A DNA stretch of 64,000 bases from Ophioceras dolichostomum (taxonomy: Eukaryota; Ascomycota; Sordariomycetes; Magnaporthales; Ophioceraceae): positions 1-64,000 of the forward strand of contig PYST01000193.1 of NCBI GenBank assembly GCA_003049485.1, read 5' to 3'. Of this stretch, positions 54,939 through 64,000 are shown in pieces. Under the pieces are notes generated by a model. It was not told the origin of the DNA. It saw only the letters and a program-made list of their open reading frames with translations, and did not search any database. The translations under genes were made by a program, and so were the position numbers. Numbering within the stretch: the stretch's first letter is position 1; each line of letters starts with the position of its first letter.

Positions 54939-56740
54939 ATGAGGAGAACGTCGGTCTCGCTGCCGACGAACAAAGTTGCCCACGACCCCTACGAGAAGCG
55001 CGCTCGATACGCGAACCACCACCGAAACGCCGGCATCCTGGAGAAGGTCAAGGAGACGATGGCGCAAGCCAGACAGGCGCGTTGGCTCAAGGCCATCGCT
55101 GTCCTCGTTGCGGTCTTGTTTGTTTTCTTCTATCTATCGCCATCGAGCGTGGACATCTATCGCGGCGGAGGAGGTATGGATAGATTTCCCGCTTCCTGCT
55201 GGACGATGGATCGAGTTGTACATGCCAGGCCGGGACTGACGTAGCATGGTTTCACAGGTTCTTCTGGCGGCCAGACGCCCGCCGATTCATCATATGGCAC
55301 CGAAAAGTGCACGAAGTCTAGCTCGAGGGATAAACCCATCGTGCAGTACGTTCTGATGATTGACGCAGGGAGCACGGGCTCGCGCATCCACGTTTACAAG
55401 TTCAACAACTGCGGCTCGGCCCCGGAGCTGGAGAGCGAAGTGTTCGAGCAGACGGAGGTCAAGGAGGGCGGCAGCGGGCTGAGCCGCTACGGAAACGACC
55501 CGGAGGCCGCCGCGCGGAGCCTTGACCCTCTCCTCGCCGTGGCGATGAAGAGCGTGCCGGACAAACTGAAGGGCTGCACCCCGATCGCCGTGAAGGCGAC
55601 TGCTGGACTGCGGCTGCTTGGCGCGGAGAAGAGCAAGCTCATTCTTGAGGCCGTGCGCCGTCACCTGGAGCAGGACTTCCCATTCCCAGTGGTCTCGGAT
55701 GAAAGTGGAGTCTCTATCATGGACGGCACTGACGAGGCCATCTTCGCATGGGTGACGGTGAACTACCTCCTCGGCAAAATCGGCGGACCTGACCACAGCG
55801 AGACGGCCGCCGTCTTCGACCTGGGCGGTGGCTCTACGCAGATCGTGTTCGAGCCGACCTTTAAGGGGGCGCCACACGGTGGGATGCCCGATAAGATGAC
55901 CGATGGCGACCACAAGTACGAGCTTGATTTCGGCGGTCGCAAGTTCGAGCTCTACCAGCACTCCCACCTGGGCTACGGCCTGATGGCGGCCCGCGAGGCT
56001 ATCTTCCGCACCCTGGTGGATGATATCTACCAGGACAACAAGGACAGCAAGGCCTGGCTCTCCGACCCCATCGTGAACCCGTGCTTCGGCGCCAACATGG
56101 CCAAGACCATCACGGTGAAGATGGGCGACAACCACCCACTCGGCAAGGCGCTGGACGTGAACATGACGGGCCCTGGCTCGGCCGCCCCCGCGCAGTGCCG
56201 CCACCTCGCGGAGAAGATCCTGAAGAAGGACGCCGAGTGCAAGCTTTCGCCCTGTTCGTTCAATGGTGTTCACCAACCGTCGATAGCTAAGACCTTCGCC
56301 AAGGAGGACATCTACTTCCTGTCGTACTTTGCCGACCGCGCCGCCTCGCTCGGCATGCCGGAGTCGTTCACGCTTAGGGAGATGCACGACCTGGCCACTG
56401 TCGTCTGTGGTGGCAAGTCCACCTGGGGCGTGTTCACGGGGGTCAAGGGCGCGCTGGAGGAGCTCAACGGACGCCCGGAGTACTGTCTGGACCTCAACTT
56501 CATGATGGCCCTGACTCACACCGGGTATGAAATGCCCATTGACCGGGAGGTCCGCGTCGCGAAGAAGATCAAGGGCAACGAGCTCGGCTGGGCTTTGGGA
56601 GCAAGGTACGTTTCTAAACTTCGTAGTCTTTCTGACTGCCTCGCGTGCTTTCTTGCTGACATGTATGGCCCCGGCCTTACAGTTTGCCATTGCTGGCCAA
56701 GAACTCGGGATGGACTTGCAAGATCACTGAGATCCACTGA
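54939..56740 (+). CDS. GDA1: Golgi guanosine-diphosphatase (GDPase)
   Basis: Three exons, 54939-55173, 55258-56605 and 56683-56740, give 546 residues. It is a type II membrane protein: a cytosolic basic N tail, a signal anchor at 49-66 (LKAIAVLVAVLFVFFYL), then a luminal GDA1/CD39 nucleotidase. All apyrase-conserved regions are present: DAGSTGS (114-120), ATAGLR, MDGTDEAIFAWVTVNYLLG and FDLGGGSTQI. By family it hydrolyses GDP released by mannosyltransferases to GMP, which exchanges for cytosolic GDP-mannose. The last intron falls in GWALGA-SLPLLAKNSGWTC, and the 58-nt final exon supplies the conserved C terminus ending KITEIH. Exon 1 ends in a Gly-rich stem region. The opposite strand has a 466-codon shadow frame caused by codon bias. 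Confidence 0.96.
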
Positions 56741-57126
56741 GAAGATAAATCGAGCATGAAGATAGACAGAAAGGGGTGGGCTAGTCACCAGCTCAGATAA
56801 TTTGAGTGGGACTTAGTGGCCTCTTTGATATGAATAGTTTTATCTGGGGCTAGCTCTATTTGATACGGCGTTTTTTCGGTTGCTCCTGCGTTGCATCGTC
56901 AGAGATGCGCTGCGAGCCATACCCCCAACTCAACAGTTAGATTCCTGGCCCGGAGATCCTTGTCAAGGTGACATGGACAAGATGACTACTACCAGATATT
57001 ATAACATATGGAGAGAAGGTTCCGATGTTCTAGAACCATGCTCTGTGTTTCTCTTTTGAACTATCTATCAATGTTTTCGGCCTCTCCCCTGACGGACTTG
57101 GACAGTTGCTAACGCGACGATCTGGT
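56741..57126. other. Intergenic, convergent 3' ends
   Basis: 386 bp between the GDA1 stop and the stop of the next minus-strand gene. AT-rich 3'-UTR-like DNA, no gene seen. Confidence 0.65.
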
Positions 57127-58530
57127 TCAGAGAGGAGCCGTGACCATAGCCAGCACGTCTTCGATGATCTCCTCGGGCGCAAACTCCTCCAGGACGGCCG
57201 TGACAGCGGTGAGGTCGCTGCCCCACTGCATGCTCCGCTCCCTGGAAGGCTCAACAAGCCTGATGCGGTGTAAGTATACCTTCTTGGCTGCCATGGCCAC
57301 CAGTGTTGGGGTGACGTAGTCGAGCCGGTGTAGCGGGGCCAGACATCGCATCAACTGCTCGAAATGCTTCGTTGCCGTAGGCGTCACTCCACCGCCGACG
57401 GCGCGGTGGATGCGCAGGAACGATACGATGTTCATTTGATACCGCAGAACATCGATGTCGACCTGGACGTCCTGGCTAAGCTTCGCTAGACATCCGATAT
57501 CCTGGTTTCCAAGGGGCGGTTAACTCCCAGCTCGATAGAGACAGATATAGAATATTGAAAAGTGGGCGCGGGGGCATGAAATAGAGACATGTATTTACTG
57601 TATCCGAAAACAAAGGCGATGGTGGTTCCTCGCCTGGAGCCGACTCCTCACCGACAGCCTCCTCGAGGTTGGCAAAGCCCTCCGCCGGGTCATGCCAGTG
57701 GGCAATGTAGAAGAATTCGTTCAAGTGCAGCGTGACGCGGGCCGCGCCACCCGACTCTGCGGCGAGGACAGCGATGAAGAGAAACGGCTTCGGGGCGGCC
57801 TGCACGGCTGTGCGGGTGAAGATCCGGCGCGTTCGCAGAAGCTCCAGGGCCTGTACCTGAACGGCGCGTGGAGCCAGGTTAAGATTCTTCGCCAGCACTA
57901 CGTTGGCGATCGATCCTCCTCCTCCTCCTCCTCCTCCTCCTCCACCTGCAAGGGAGGAGTTGTTAGAGGGCGTCAGCGGGGAGAGCTGGCTGGAACCGAC
58001 TCCAGCTCCGGCGCCGCCGTTGCTGCCGCTTCCGCCCCCACCGCCGCCGTTGCCACCCCTCATGGACGGCCCGGCGTGTCCGGGCGCCGGTGGGAAGTAC
58101 GAGTCATTGCGACCGTAAGGAGACGCCGCCCGTGGCGGGATGGAAGGGGATGGGACACCAGAACGGATGAGTAGGGCGGTGGCGAAGTCGTCGAGCGTAG
58201 TCTGTGGACTACAGTTGACGGCGACACATCTGAGACCGAATGTGCGTGAGGACGCCTGTTGTCCTTTCTCACTCAACTTCGGTTACCCTTCGATCTCTTT
58301 TATTGCTTTCCCCGTGCATCCATAGTTGGTGCCTCCAATATTTACCGGATGGTTCGGTTTGAGAAGAGGGACTGCCAAAAACGTACGAGTTGGAGCTCTT
58401 CCACGAGGTCGTCGAGAGCTTCGGCGGGCGTGCTGATCAGGCAATGCTCCCGACTGATGAGGCAGAGTAGACCCGCGAGCTCCAGGTCGCTGAGACCGTG
58501 GACCTTCCTCAGCAGATTCTCATCCGCCAT
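57127..58530 (-). CDS. Conserved fungal protein, sometimes annotated as magnesium-chelatase-like
   Basis: Three exons, 58530-58387, 58255-57599 and 57501-57127, all phase 0, give 391 residues. The N terminus MADENLLRKVHGLSDLELAGL leads into LISREHCLISTP and EALDDLVEEL. Junctions rebuild EELQL-ASSRTFGLRC and FSDT-DIGCLAKLSQDV. The middle has a Gly/Ser/Pro-rich disordered insert (about 95-160). It is followed by VVLAKNLNLAPRAVQVQALELLRTRRIFT and the motif FFYIAHWHDP, then an all-helical C part. From memory, filamentous fungi carry a single-copy homologue with this magnesium chelatase name. The shape resembles an AAA+ lid or MoxR fragment, but I see no Walker A or B, so ATPase activity is doubtful. 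Chlorophyll synthesis is irrelevant here. The function should be recorded as unknown. It shares a 705-bp divergent promoter with YPT7. Confidence 0.85.
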
Positions 58531-59235
58531 GTGGTTCCCGAACTCTGGGTTATAGGCCCCATCGAGCGTTTCCCTGGTGCCTGGCCTTTTTGTTGGGGAC
58601 ACGTGCGGTCTGGTGGTCGTGATGACGATGCGCCCGCCTGGTGAGGATGGGCACTGGAGCTTCCCCGGAGCGATAACGGATAATGATTTGGGGCGGGTGC
58701 GTTAATGACAGCGAGCCATCGCTCCGCTTCACCATCCCTGATTGGCATAGCTTAGCACCCGCCTCGTCGCACGCAATCAGGTCCAGTGCCACCCAATGGC
58801 CCGGCGCCGGAAGCCCAAGCTCTGTTACCTAAAACACTAATAACATACACCTCCGTCACTCTGCCTGCCTGGTACTCTTTCAAACCGCAGCCGCCACCAG
58901 AGGATCCATCAAAGAAGGCTCCGACACCATCCTGAACCGATCACTTGACTTTTGATTTGCTTTGCGTGTACGAACTCACTTATTGTCCCTCAGAAATTAG
59001 AGATCTTAGAAAACCTGTCTTTTCCCCTTCTACGATTCTGCGTCTGGAAGTCCTGTCTTTATTCCGCCTCGCTCTCTCTTTACCACTACAACCAGCCGAC
59101 CGACCGATATCGACTTGCTCCGCTCGCTTCGCCTGTTGCACTCTACGAACTACATACGTAACCGCCCGACATCCCATTCTTTAATCGCCGACTCTGGAAC
59201 CACCACACGGTCTCCCCCCGATCCGAACGAACGCC
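58531..59235. promoter_or_regulatory. Divergent promoter region between the magnesium-chelatase-like gene and YPT7
   Basis: 705 bp between start codons. The YPT7-proximal 250 bp is pyrimidine-rich. No transcription-factor site is assigned. Confidence 0.45.
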
Positions 59236-60331
59236 ATGTCGTCGAGAAAGAAGGTCCTCCTGAAGGTGCGCAAAGCCGACGTAGAGTCCGAGGCTCACTT
59301 GGCGCGCGAGTCCGTCGCTAACTCCTTGTCTTTCGGACGATAGGTCATTATCCTCGGAGACAGCGGTGTCGGGAAGACCAGCTTGATGAACCAATATGTA
59401 AGCATTTCGTATGACGCCGCTGCCGGTCGCCGGACGGGGGGAGATAGGCTCTTTCCTTCGCCTTTCTGCGCCCGACCCTAGACGTGAAGCCGATATCGCC
59501 GTCCCTCCCCCTCCCCCCATCGCCGACCAGTCGAAAAGAACTGGTTCTTCTCTCGCCGCCAACAAAGCGCTGACACGATTGCCCCTACGCCTCCCTCTGA
59601 TTAGGTCAACAAGAAATTCAGCGCGAGCTACAAGGCGACCATCGGTGCCGACTTCCTTACCAGAGAAGTCCTCGTGGACGACCGCCAAGTGACGATGCAG
59701 CTGTGGGACACGGCGGGGCAGGAGCGGTTCCAGTCACTAGGCGTGGCCTTCTACCGCGGCGCGGACTGCTGCGTGCTGGTGTTCGACGTCAACAACTCCA
59801 AGAGCTTCGACGCGCTCGACAGCTGGCGGGACGAGTTCCTCATCCAGGCCTCGCCCAGGGACCCGGACAACTTTCCGTTCGTCGTCCTGGGCAACAAGAT
59901 CGATGTTGAAGAGAGCAAGCGAGTGGTGAGTCTAGTCTCTTTCAGTCCCTCCCTCGAGATATCAGAGACGTTTGTTATGAAAGATAGAAAGAAGCTCATC
60001 AGTTTCCCGGTTTCCATCACCGCTGCAGATCTCCTCAAAGCGAGCCTTGACCTTCTGCCAGTCGAAAGGCGGCATTCCCTACTTTGAGACGAGCGCGAAG
60101 GAGTCGACCAACGTGGAGTCGGCTTTCGAGGGTAACTACCTACCTTATCCACTGCTATACTCCCCTTCTCCCTCCCTCTCTTCCCTCTCCTTGCTGATCT
60201 CTCTCTCTCTTCTCCCTATAGTCATCGCCCGTAATGCCCTGGCGCAGGAGGAGTCCGAAGAATTTAGCGGCGACTTCCAGGACCCGATCAACATCCACAT
60301 CGATAACGATAGGGACGGATGTGCCTGCTGA
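59236..60331 (+). CDS. YPT7: Rab7-type small GTPase Ypt7
   Basis: Five exons, 59236-59265, 59344-59397, 59605-59925, 60029-60131 and 60222-60331, give 205 residues, the normal Rab7 length. All G motifs are present: GDSGVGKTS (P-loop), TIGADF (switch I), WDTAGQE (switch II), NKID and ETSAK. The Rab7 family segment [13 protein letters not shown] is intact. The C terminus ends Cys-Ala-Cys, the double geranylgeranylation motif. Ypt7 acts on late endosomes and vacuoles, recruiting HOPS for homotypic fusion and autophagosome-vacuole fusion, and is activated by Mon1-Ccz1. Every intron uses standard GT-AG sites. The only departure noted is Ser-Thr-Asn after ETSAKE, where Ala-Ile-Asn is usual. Very secure. 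Confidence 0.98.
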
Positions 60332-61909
60332 AGTGGCCATGGTGAGATGGCTCGATCTGCTGGAACCGACTTGACGTGTGTCCGTGGCTTCCTACACGAT
60401 GGCGAAGAGGAGAGACTGCGTGTGTGAAGAGCGGGGGAACAGGGTGATGCTGCCGTCGACTTGCCCGGCGATCATGGGGTGTCCTTTTTTTTGTTGTTGT
60501 TGCTGAGAATGATGTACCATACCTACTACCCATTGCACTGCGTCGTCCTCTATTCCTCTTTCCCTCTCAGTCATCTTCCTCGTTCCGTTACCTGAATACA
60601 GGCCAATTTGGCTCGTGTGGAGTTCTCTCAGGGCTATAGTTTGGCTTATCTCTCTCTTGGGGTTCTTCTCATACACCATTTTCATTTGGGCTCCTGCTCC
60701 TACGGTATATGCTAGTCTCTTCATAATCCGGCGATGTTCTTGGTCCACATGTCATCTTGTGTCTTAGAATGCAGGCAGATCGATCCAGTCTGGCAACAAA
60801 CATACCAGTAACAAACCGGTTACCAACACCCCCTTTCTTCTCTTTCCTGATTCCTGTCAAGCGCTTTTGGAGGCCAATCAACAGACAGACTTATGTAGAG
60901 ACTCCCTTGGAAGCCCTCAAGTTCTTGAATCCGATTCTTCTTCGGCCAATACAGAGACAGCATCACCCCCTGGGTAAGCTTAGGCGCCTACTTAGTCCTC
61001 ACGCCGTGTGCAGAGCAATTCATGTGACGGACCTTAGAAGAGTCTAGGACGGTTGAGAGGCTCATGTGTCCTTGCATGCGCCGGTAATCCATCACCCCAA
61101 CAGTACCGGTGGGGTTGTGAGACCACATGCAACTGACAACATACCTGCCTACATACCCTTACATGACTTGAATATCACAAAGTTCATCTTTATGTTCATA
61201 CAGCTGTGGATTTTCTGCAGCACTGCAGTTGGACTGAGAGGCTGATGATCTTGATTCGTTGAGGGTGGGGGTTTTGTTTGGTGGCTTCTGGTTTCCCTTT
61301 GCTGGCTGAAACGTGCCAGGCCGCCAGGCAAGACAAGGGGCCGCCAATTTAAGGTACGTCAGGCCGACGGGAGTTTGACCACGACTTTGCCGGGTCGGTT
61401 ACCTGGTACTATTGATGACCTCAACTCGACTTTTTGGTTTGCTCGGTGATCCTCCCACGGTCTGAACGACGGTGGATTTTGGACTACATTCATAGTCTAC
61501 CTGATTCACAGACGCCAACGCATTCCGCCTTCGTATTCTACGCGCACAATTGCAAAACGTGTACGACGGAGCAAGCGCCGACCTTCCCGCGAACGGCGCA
61601 GGTCCTGATCCTGATCACTCAGGCTGGTGTTGGCTACCTGCCTGCCCGAGTCGAAATCCGCCGCAGCCTATTTCTGTTCACGCCGTCGTGTTTTCGAAGC
61701 TATTATCCGATTCCGCCCCCGAGTATCCTTCTGGATGACACCGAATCACCGCCCCGAGCTGCCGTGAAGGACCTCAGGGGAGGAACGAAGACCACGGTGA
61801 CTGCGATTTCCCCCGACCGCGAGCCTGCGGCCCGAGCCGCCCGAGCCGCACGCATCTTCATCCAGACGCCTCAGCAGCAGCAGTAGCAGCAGCAGAAATA
61901 TCAACCCAG
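60332..61909. other. Intergenic YPT7 to SLC35F-type gene
   Basis: 1.6 kb between two plus-strand genes. A 150-codon frame (61434-61886) ends just before the next start codon in a CAG-repeat leader and looks like 5' UTR. No other gene is seen. Confidence 0.6.
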
Positions 61910-63677
61910 ATGCCGGCCGCCGAGCCGATGATGCCGGCCGAGCTGGCGCCGCCGCCGGTGCCAACAGCGCAGGAGGCCAGGAGGTCGCTGTCCAGCACGC
62001 GCATGATGGAGGCGTCGATGCTCTCGGCCCGGAGCGCGGCGAGCTCGTCCGGCGGCCTGCGGCAGAAGCTCGGCCTGGCGGGCGTGGCGAGGCGGACGCT
62101 GGGGATCATGCTGCTCACGGTCACGGTGTTCCTTTGGACAACATCGAATTTCCTCGCTAGTGTGAGTTTTGTTTGAGCTGCCCACCTGGTCTGCTCTCCT
62201 CCTCCTCTTCCTCCCCCACCGCCACCCCTTTTCTCTTTCATCTTTCATCGACGTTCAGGAGTCTCTGTCTGACGATTTTCGGCGCGCGATTTGCAACGCC
62301 TGTCACCTACTTCAGTACATCTTCTCCGACAATACCTACAGCAAACCGTTCTTCGTCGTGTACATCAACACCTCCATCTTTGCGATATCACTGATACCGC
62401 TCACGCTGAACTATATAAGACTTTACGGGGTCAACGGGCTGCGCAACGCGGCAGCCGAGGTCTGGCGAGAACAGCGGCGACGCAGCCGCAGGAGATGGGC
62501 GTCAGTCAACGGGGCCGCCGCGAAGGCTGAAGAGGAGGAAGGGCATCGTCAGAATGGTAGTGGTGGTGGTGGTGGTGGTGGGATCAGCAGGAGTAGGAAT
62601 AGCAGCAGTAGTAGTAGGAGCAGCCACGACGAGGCCGACCCTGACGCTGACGACGACGATAACGGCGAGGACGCCACGGCCGGCGAGCGGCTGCTGGTGG
62701 ACGACGAGGGCAGCCTGGAGGCGTTCGACAGGCCAGGGTTTGGATCACGGTCAGGCGGCGACGGGGAAAAAGAGGAGCGGCTCGACTTCGCCGAGACGGC
62801 CTGGCTGAGCCTCGAGTTCTGCATGCTCTGGTTCCTGGCCAACTACCTCGCGTCCGCGTGCCTCGAGTACACCAGCGTCGGGTCGGTCACGATCCTGACG
62901 TCGACGAGCAGCGTGTGGACGCTCGTCTTCTGCGCCGTGATGGGCGTCGAGGGCTTCACCGTGCGCAAGCTGCTGGGCGTGCTGGCCAGCCTGGCCGGCG
63001 TGGTGCTCATCTCGTCGGTCGACCTGTCCGGGAAGAGCGACGAGAACAGGGGGAACTTCCCGCACAAGTCGCAGCTGGAGGTCGCCATCGGGGACTCGAT
63101 GGCGTTCGTCAGCGCCATCGTCTACGGGCTTTACGTGACCGTTATGAAGAGGCGCGTCGGGAACGAGGACCGCGTCAACATGCCGCTCTTCTTCGGCCTG
63201 GTTGGGTTGTTCAATCTGTTCTTGCTGTGGCCCGTGTTCTTTATCCTGCATTTCACGGGCATCGAACAGTTCGCCCTGCCGCCAAGCGGAAAAGTTTGGG
63301 GTATTATCATGGTAAGTTTCCCCATCCAACAACCGAACTGAACCGAACAGTCTAAACTGAGCTTTGAAACCGAGCTTCTAACACGCCTCCTCCCATCTTT
63401 CTAGTTGAACTCTCTCTCCTCCTTCGTCAGCGACATGACGTGGGCATACGCGATGCTCCTGACCACGCCACTCGTGGTCACAGTTGGACTTTCGCTCACG
63501 ATCCCGCTCTCGCTCGTCGGCGAGATGATTCAGTACCACCAGTACTCCAGCTGGATCTATTGGGTCGGCGCGGGGGTGGTCGTGCTGTCGTTCCTCTTTG
63601 TCAACCACGAAAGCCAAGAGGAAGAAGACCCTCACGCTGGCCGGAGGGGGTCTTTGTCGGCTTCGAGCGCTGCTTAG
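61910..63677 (+). CDS. Drug/metabolite transporter superfamily, SLC35F-like membrane protein
   Basis: Three exons, 61910-62161, 62316-63311 and 63405-63677, all phase 0, give 506 residues. About ten helices are readable. The first holds TLGIMLLTVTVFLWTTSNF, and the junction gives FLAS-YIFSDNTYSKPFFVVYINT, the characteristic SLC35F5/YML018C block. Later motifs are FLANYLASACLEYTSVGSVTILTSTSS, split from helix 2 by an acidic/Gly-rich cytosolic insert (about 120-225), and GVVLISSVDLSG. The final exon starts LNSLSSFVSDMTWAYAMLLTTPLVVTVGLSLTIPLSL. Relatives are putative vacuolar or endomembrane solute carriers with unsettled substrates. The N tail has Ala/Pro and Ser-rich segments. A start further upstream is possible, but the leader is CAG-rich with stops. 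Confidence 0.9.
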
Positions 63678-64000
63678 CGACATAAACCTGGATACCTCTC
63701 TAGAGGCACCTATCCTGTGGTACCTTGTATGTTCACATGCAATTGCATATGCAACTGCATGCGCAGATCGGGCATTTGTTCTCGCATAGACACAGACATC
63801 TGCTGGGAGTTTAAGGCGGGATTTCCGGGTCTCTTGTATACCATATCGGCGTGTAGAGAGAGACTGGGACAAACGAGACAGACATTGGCGTTGGATTCTA
63901 TTTCTGCTATGTTGGTTCGGATGGCTTGGGTTTTGGCGGCTGGCCTCCCTTGGAGACCAAGGATTTATTCAGATATGGCTGAAAGGGACATATGACGCTT
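63678..64000. other. 3' flank of the SLC35F-type gene to window end
   Basis: 323 bp, no gene. A 12-nt palindrome TTGCATATGCAA lies at 63743-63754, followed by GCATGC. Confidence 0.6.

Noticed and set aside
55290..56690. 466-codon minus-strand frame opposite GDA1
   Set aside because: Antisense shadow of a GC-biased exon; composition and lack of motifs show it is not a gene.
61434..61886. 150-codon frame upstream of the SLC35F-type gene
   Set aside because: It ends at a stop within a CAG repeat just before the real start and has no domain; likely 5' UTR.

Overview
This window is nuclear DNA from a filamentous ascomycete (Pezizomycotina, most likely a Sordariomycete). The signs are short spliceosomal introns with GTRNGY donors and CTAAC/CTAAT-like branch points, intergenic spaces of 0.4 to 12 kb, GC-biased codons that leave long antisense shadow ORFs, and near-textbook filamentous-fungal orthologues (Ypt7/Rab7, Lys9, Gda1, Las1). 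I reconstructed 17 protein genes by joining exons so that reading frame and family motifs run through every junction. I saw no rRNA, no convincing tRNA, no CRISPR, no transposase or reverse transcriptase, and no secondary-metabolite cluster.

Layout. 1-2.99 kb: no gene seen. 2.99-14.3 kb, all minus strand: an ABCC-type (Yor1-like) multidrug transporter, saccharopine reductase Lys9 of the lysine pathway, and a low-complexity conserved-looking protein with an acidic tail. 14.3-26.6 kb: a 12-kb gene-poor stretch with pyrimidine-rich tracts, a poly-C run containing one N, and several palindromes. 26.6-31.7 kb, minus: a five-exon PfkB (ketohexokinase-like) sugar kinase and a six-exon major-facilitator transporter. 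32.5-37.9 kb, plus: the pre-rRNA nuclease Las1, glyoxalase II in eight exons, and an EF-hand-like protein whose first exon is only the ATG. 39.5-40.7 kb, minus: an eIF4E-family protein with a class II-like cap pocket. 44.5-46.4 kb, plus: a Ser-rich basic protein with a recent 51-codon tandem duplication. 47.5-53.5 kb, minus: a short kinesin-3-like motor, a PPPDE-thioredoxin-PUL fusion protein and a small secreted protein. 54.9-63.7 kb: Golgi GDPase Gda1 (+), a conserved fungal protein sometimes named magnesium-chelatase-like (-), Ypt7 (+) and an SLC35F-type drug/metabolite transporter (+).

Most genes are housekeeping or trafficking functions with no shared pathway. Gda1, Ypt7, the kinesin and the SLC35F transporter all act in the endomembrane system, but I treat their proximity as coincidence. 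The features most worth following are an imperfect inverted repeat with arms of about 82 nt (36425-36626) that could fold as a long RNA hairpin, the 12-kb gene-poor stretch, clusters of TAGGTACCTA-type palindromes next to stop codons, a Z-DNA-prone (CG)9(TG)23 tract, the PPPDE-thioredoxin-PUL fusion, and the in-frame tandem duplication. Nothing here proves a new system; the hairpin locus and the 12-kb desert are the best candidates for undescribed non-coding function.
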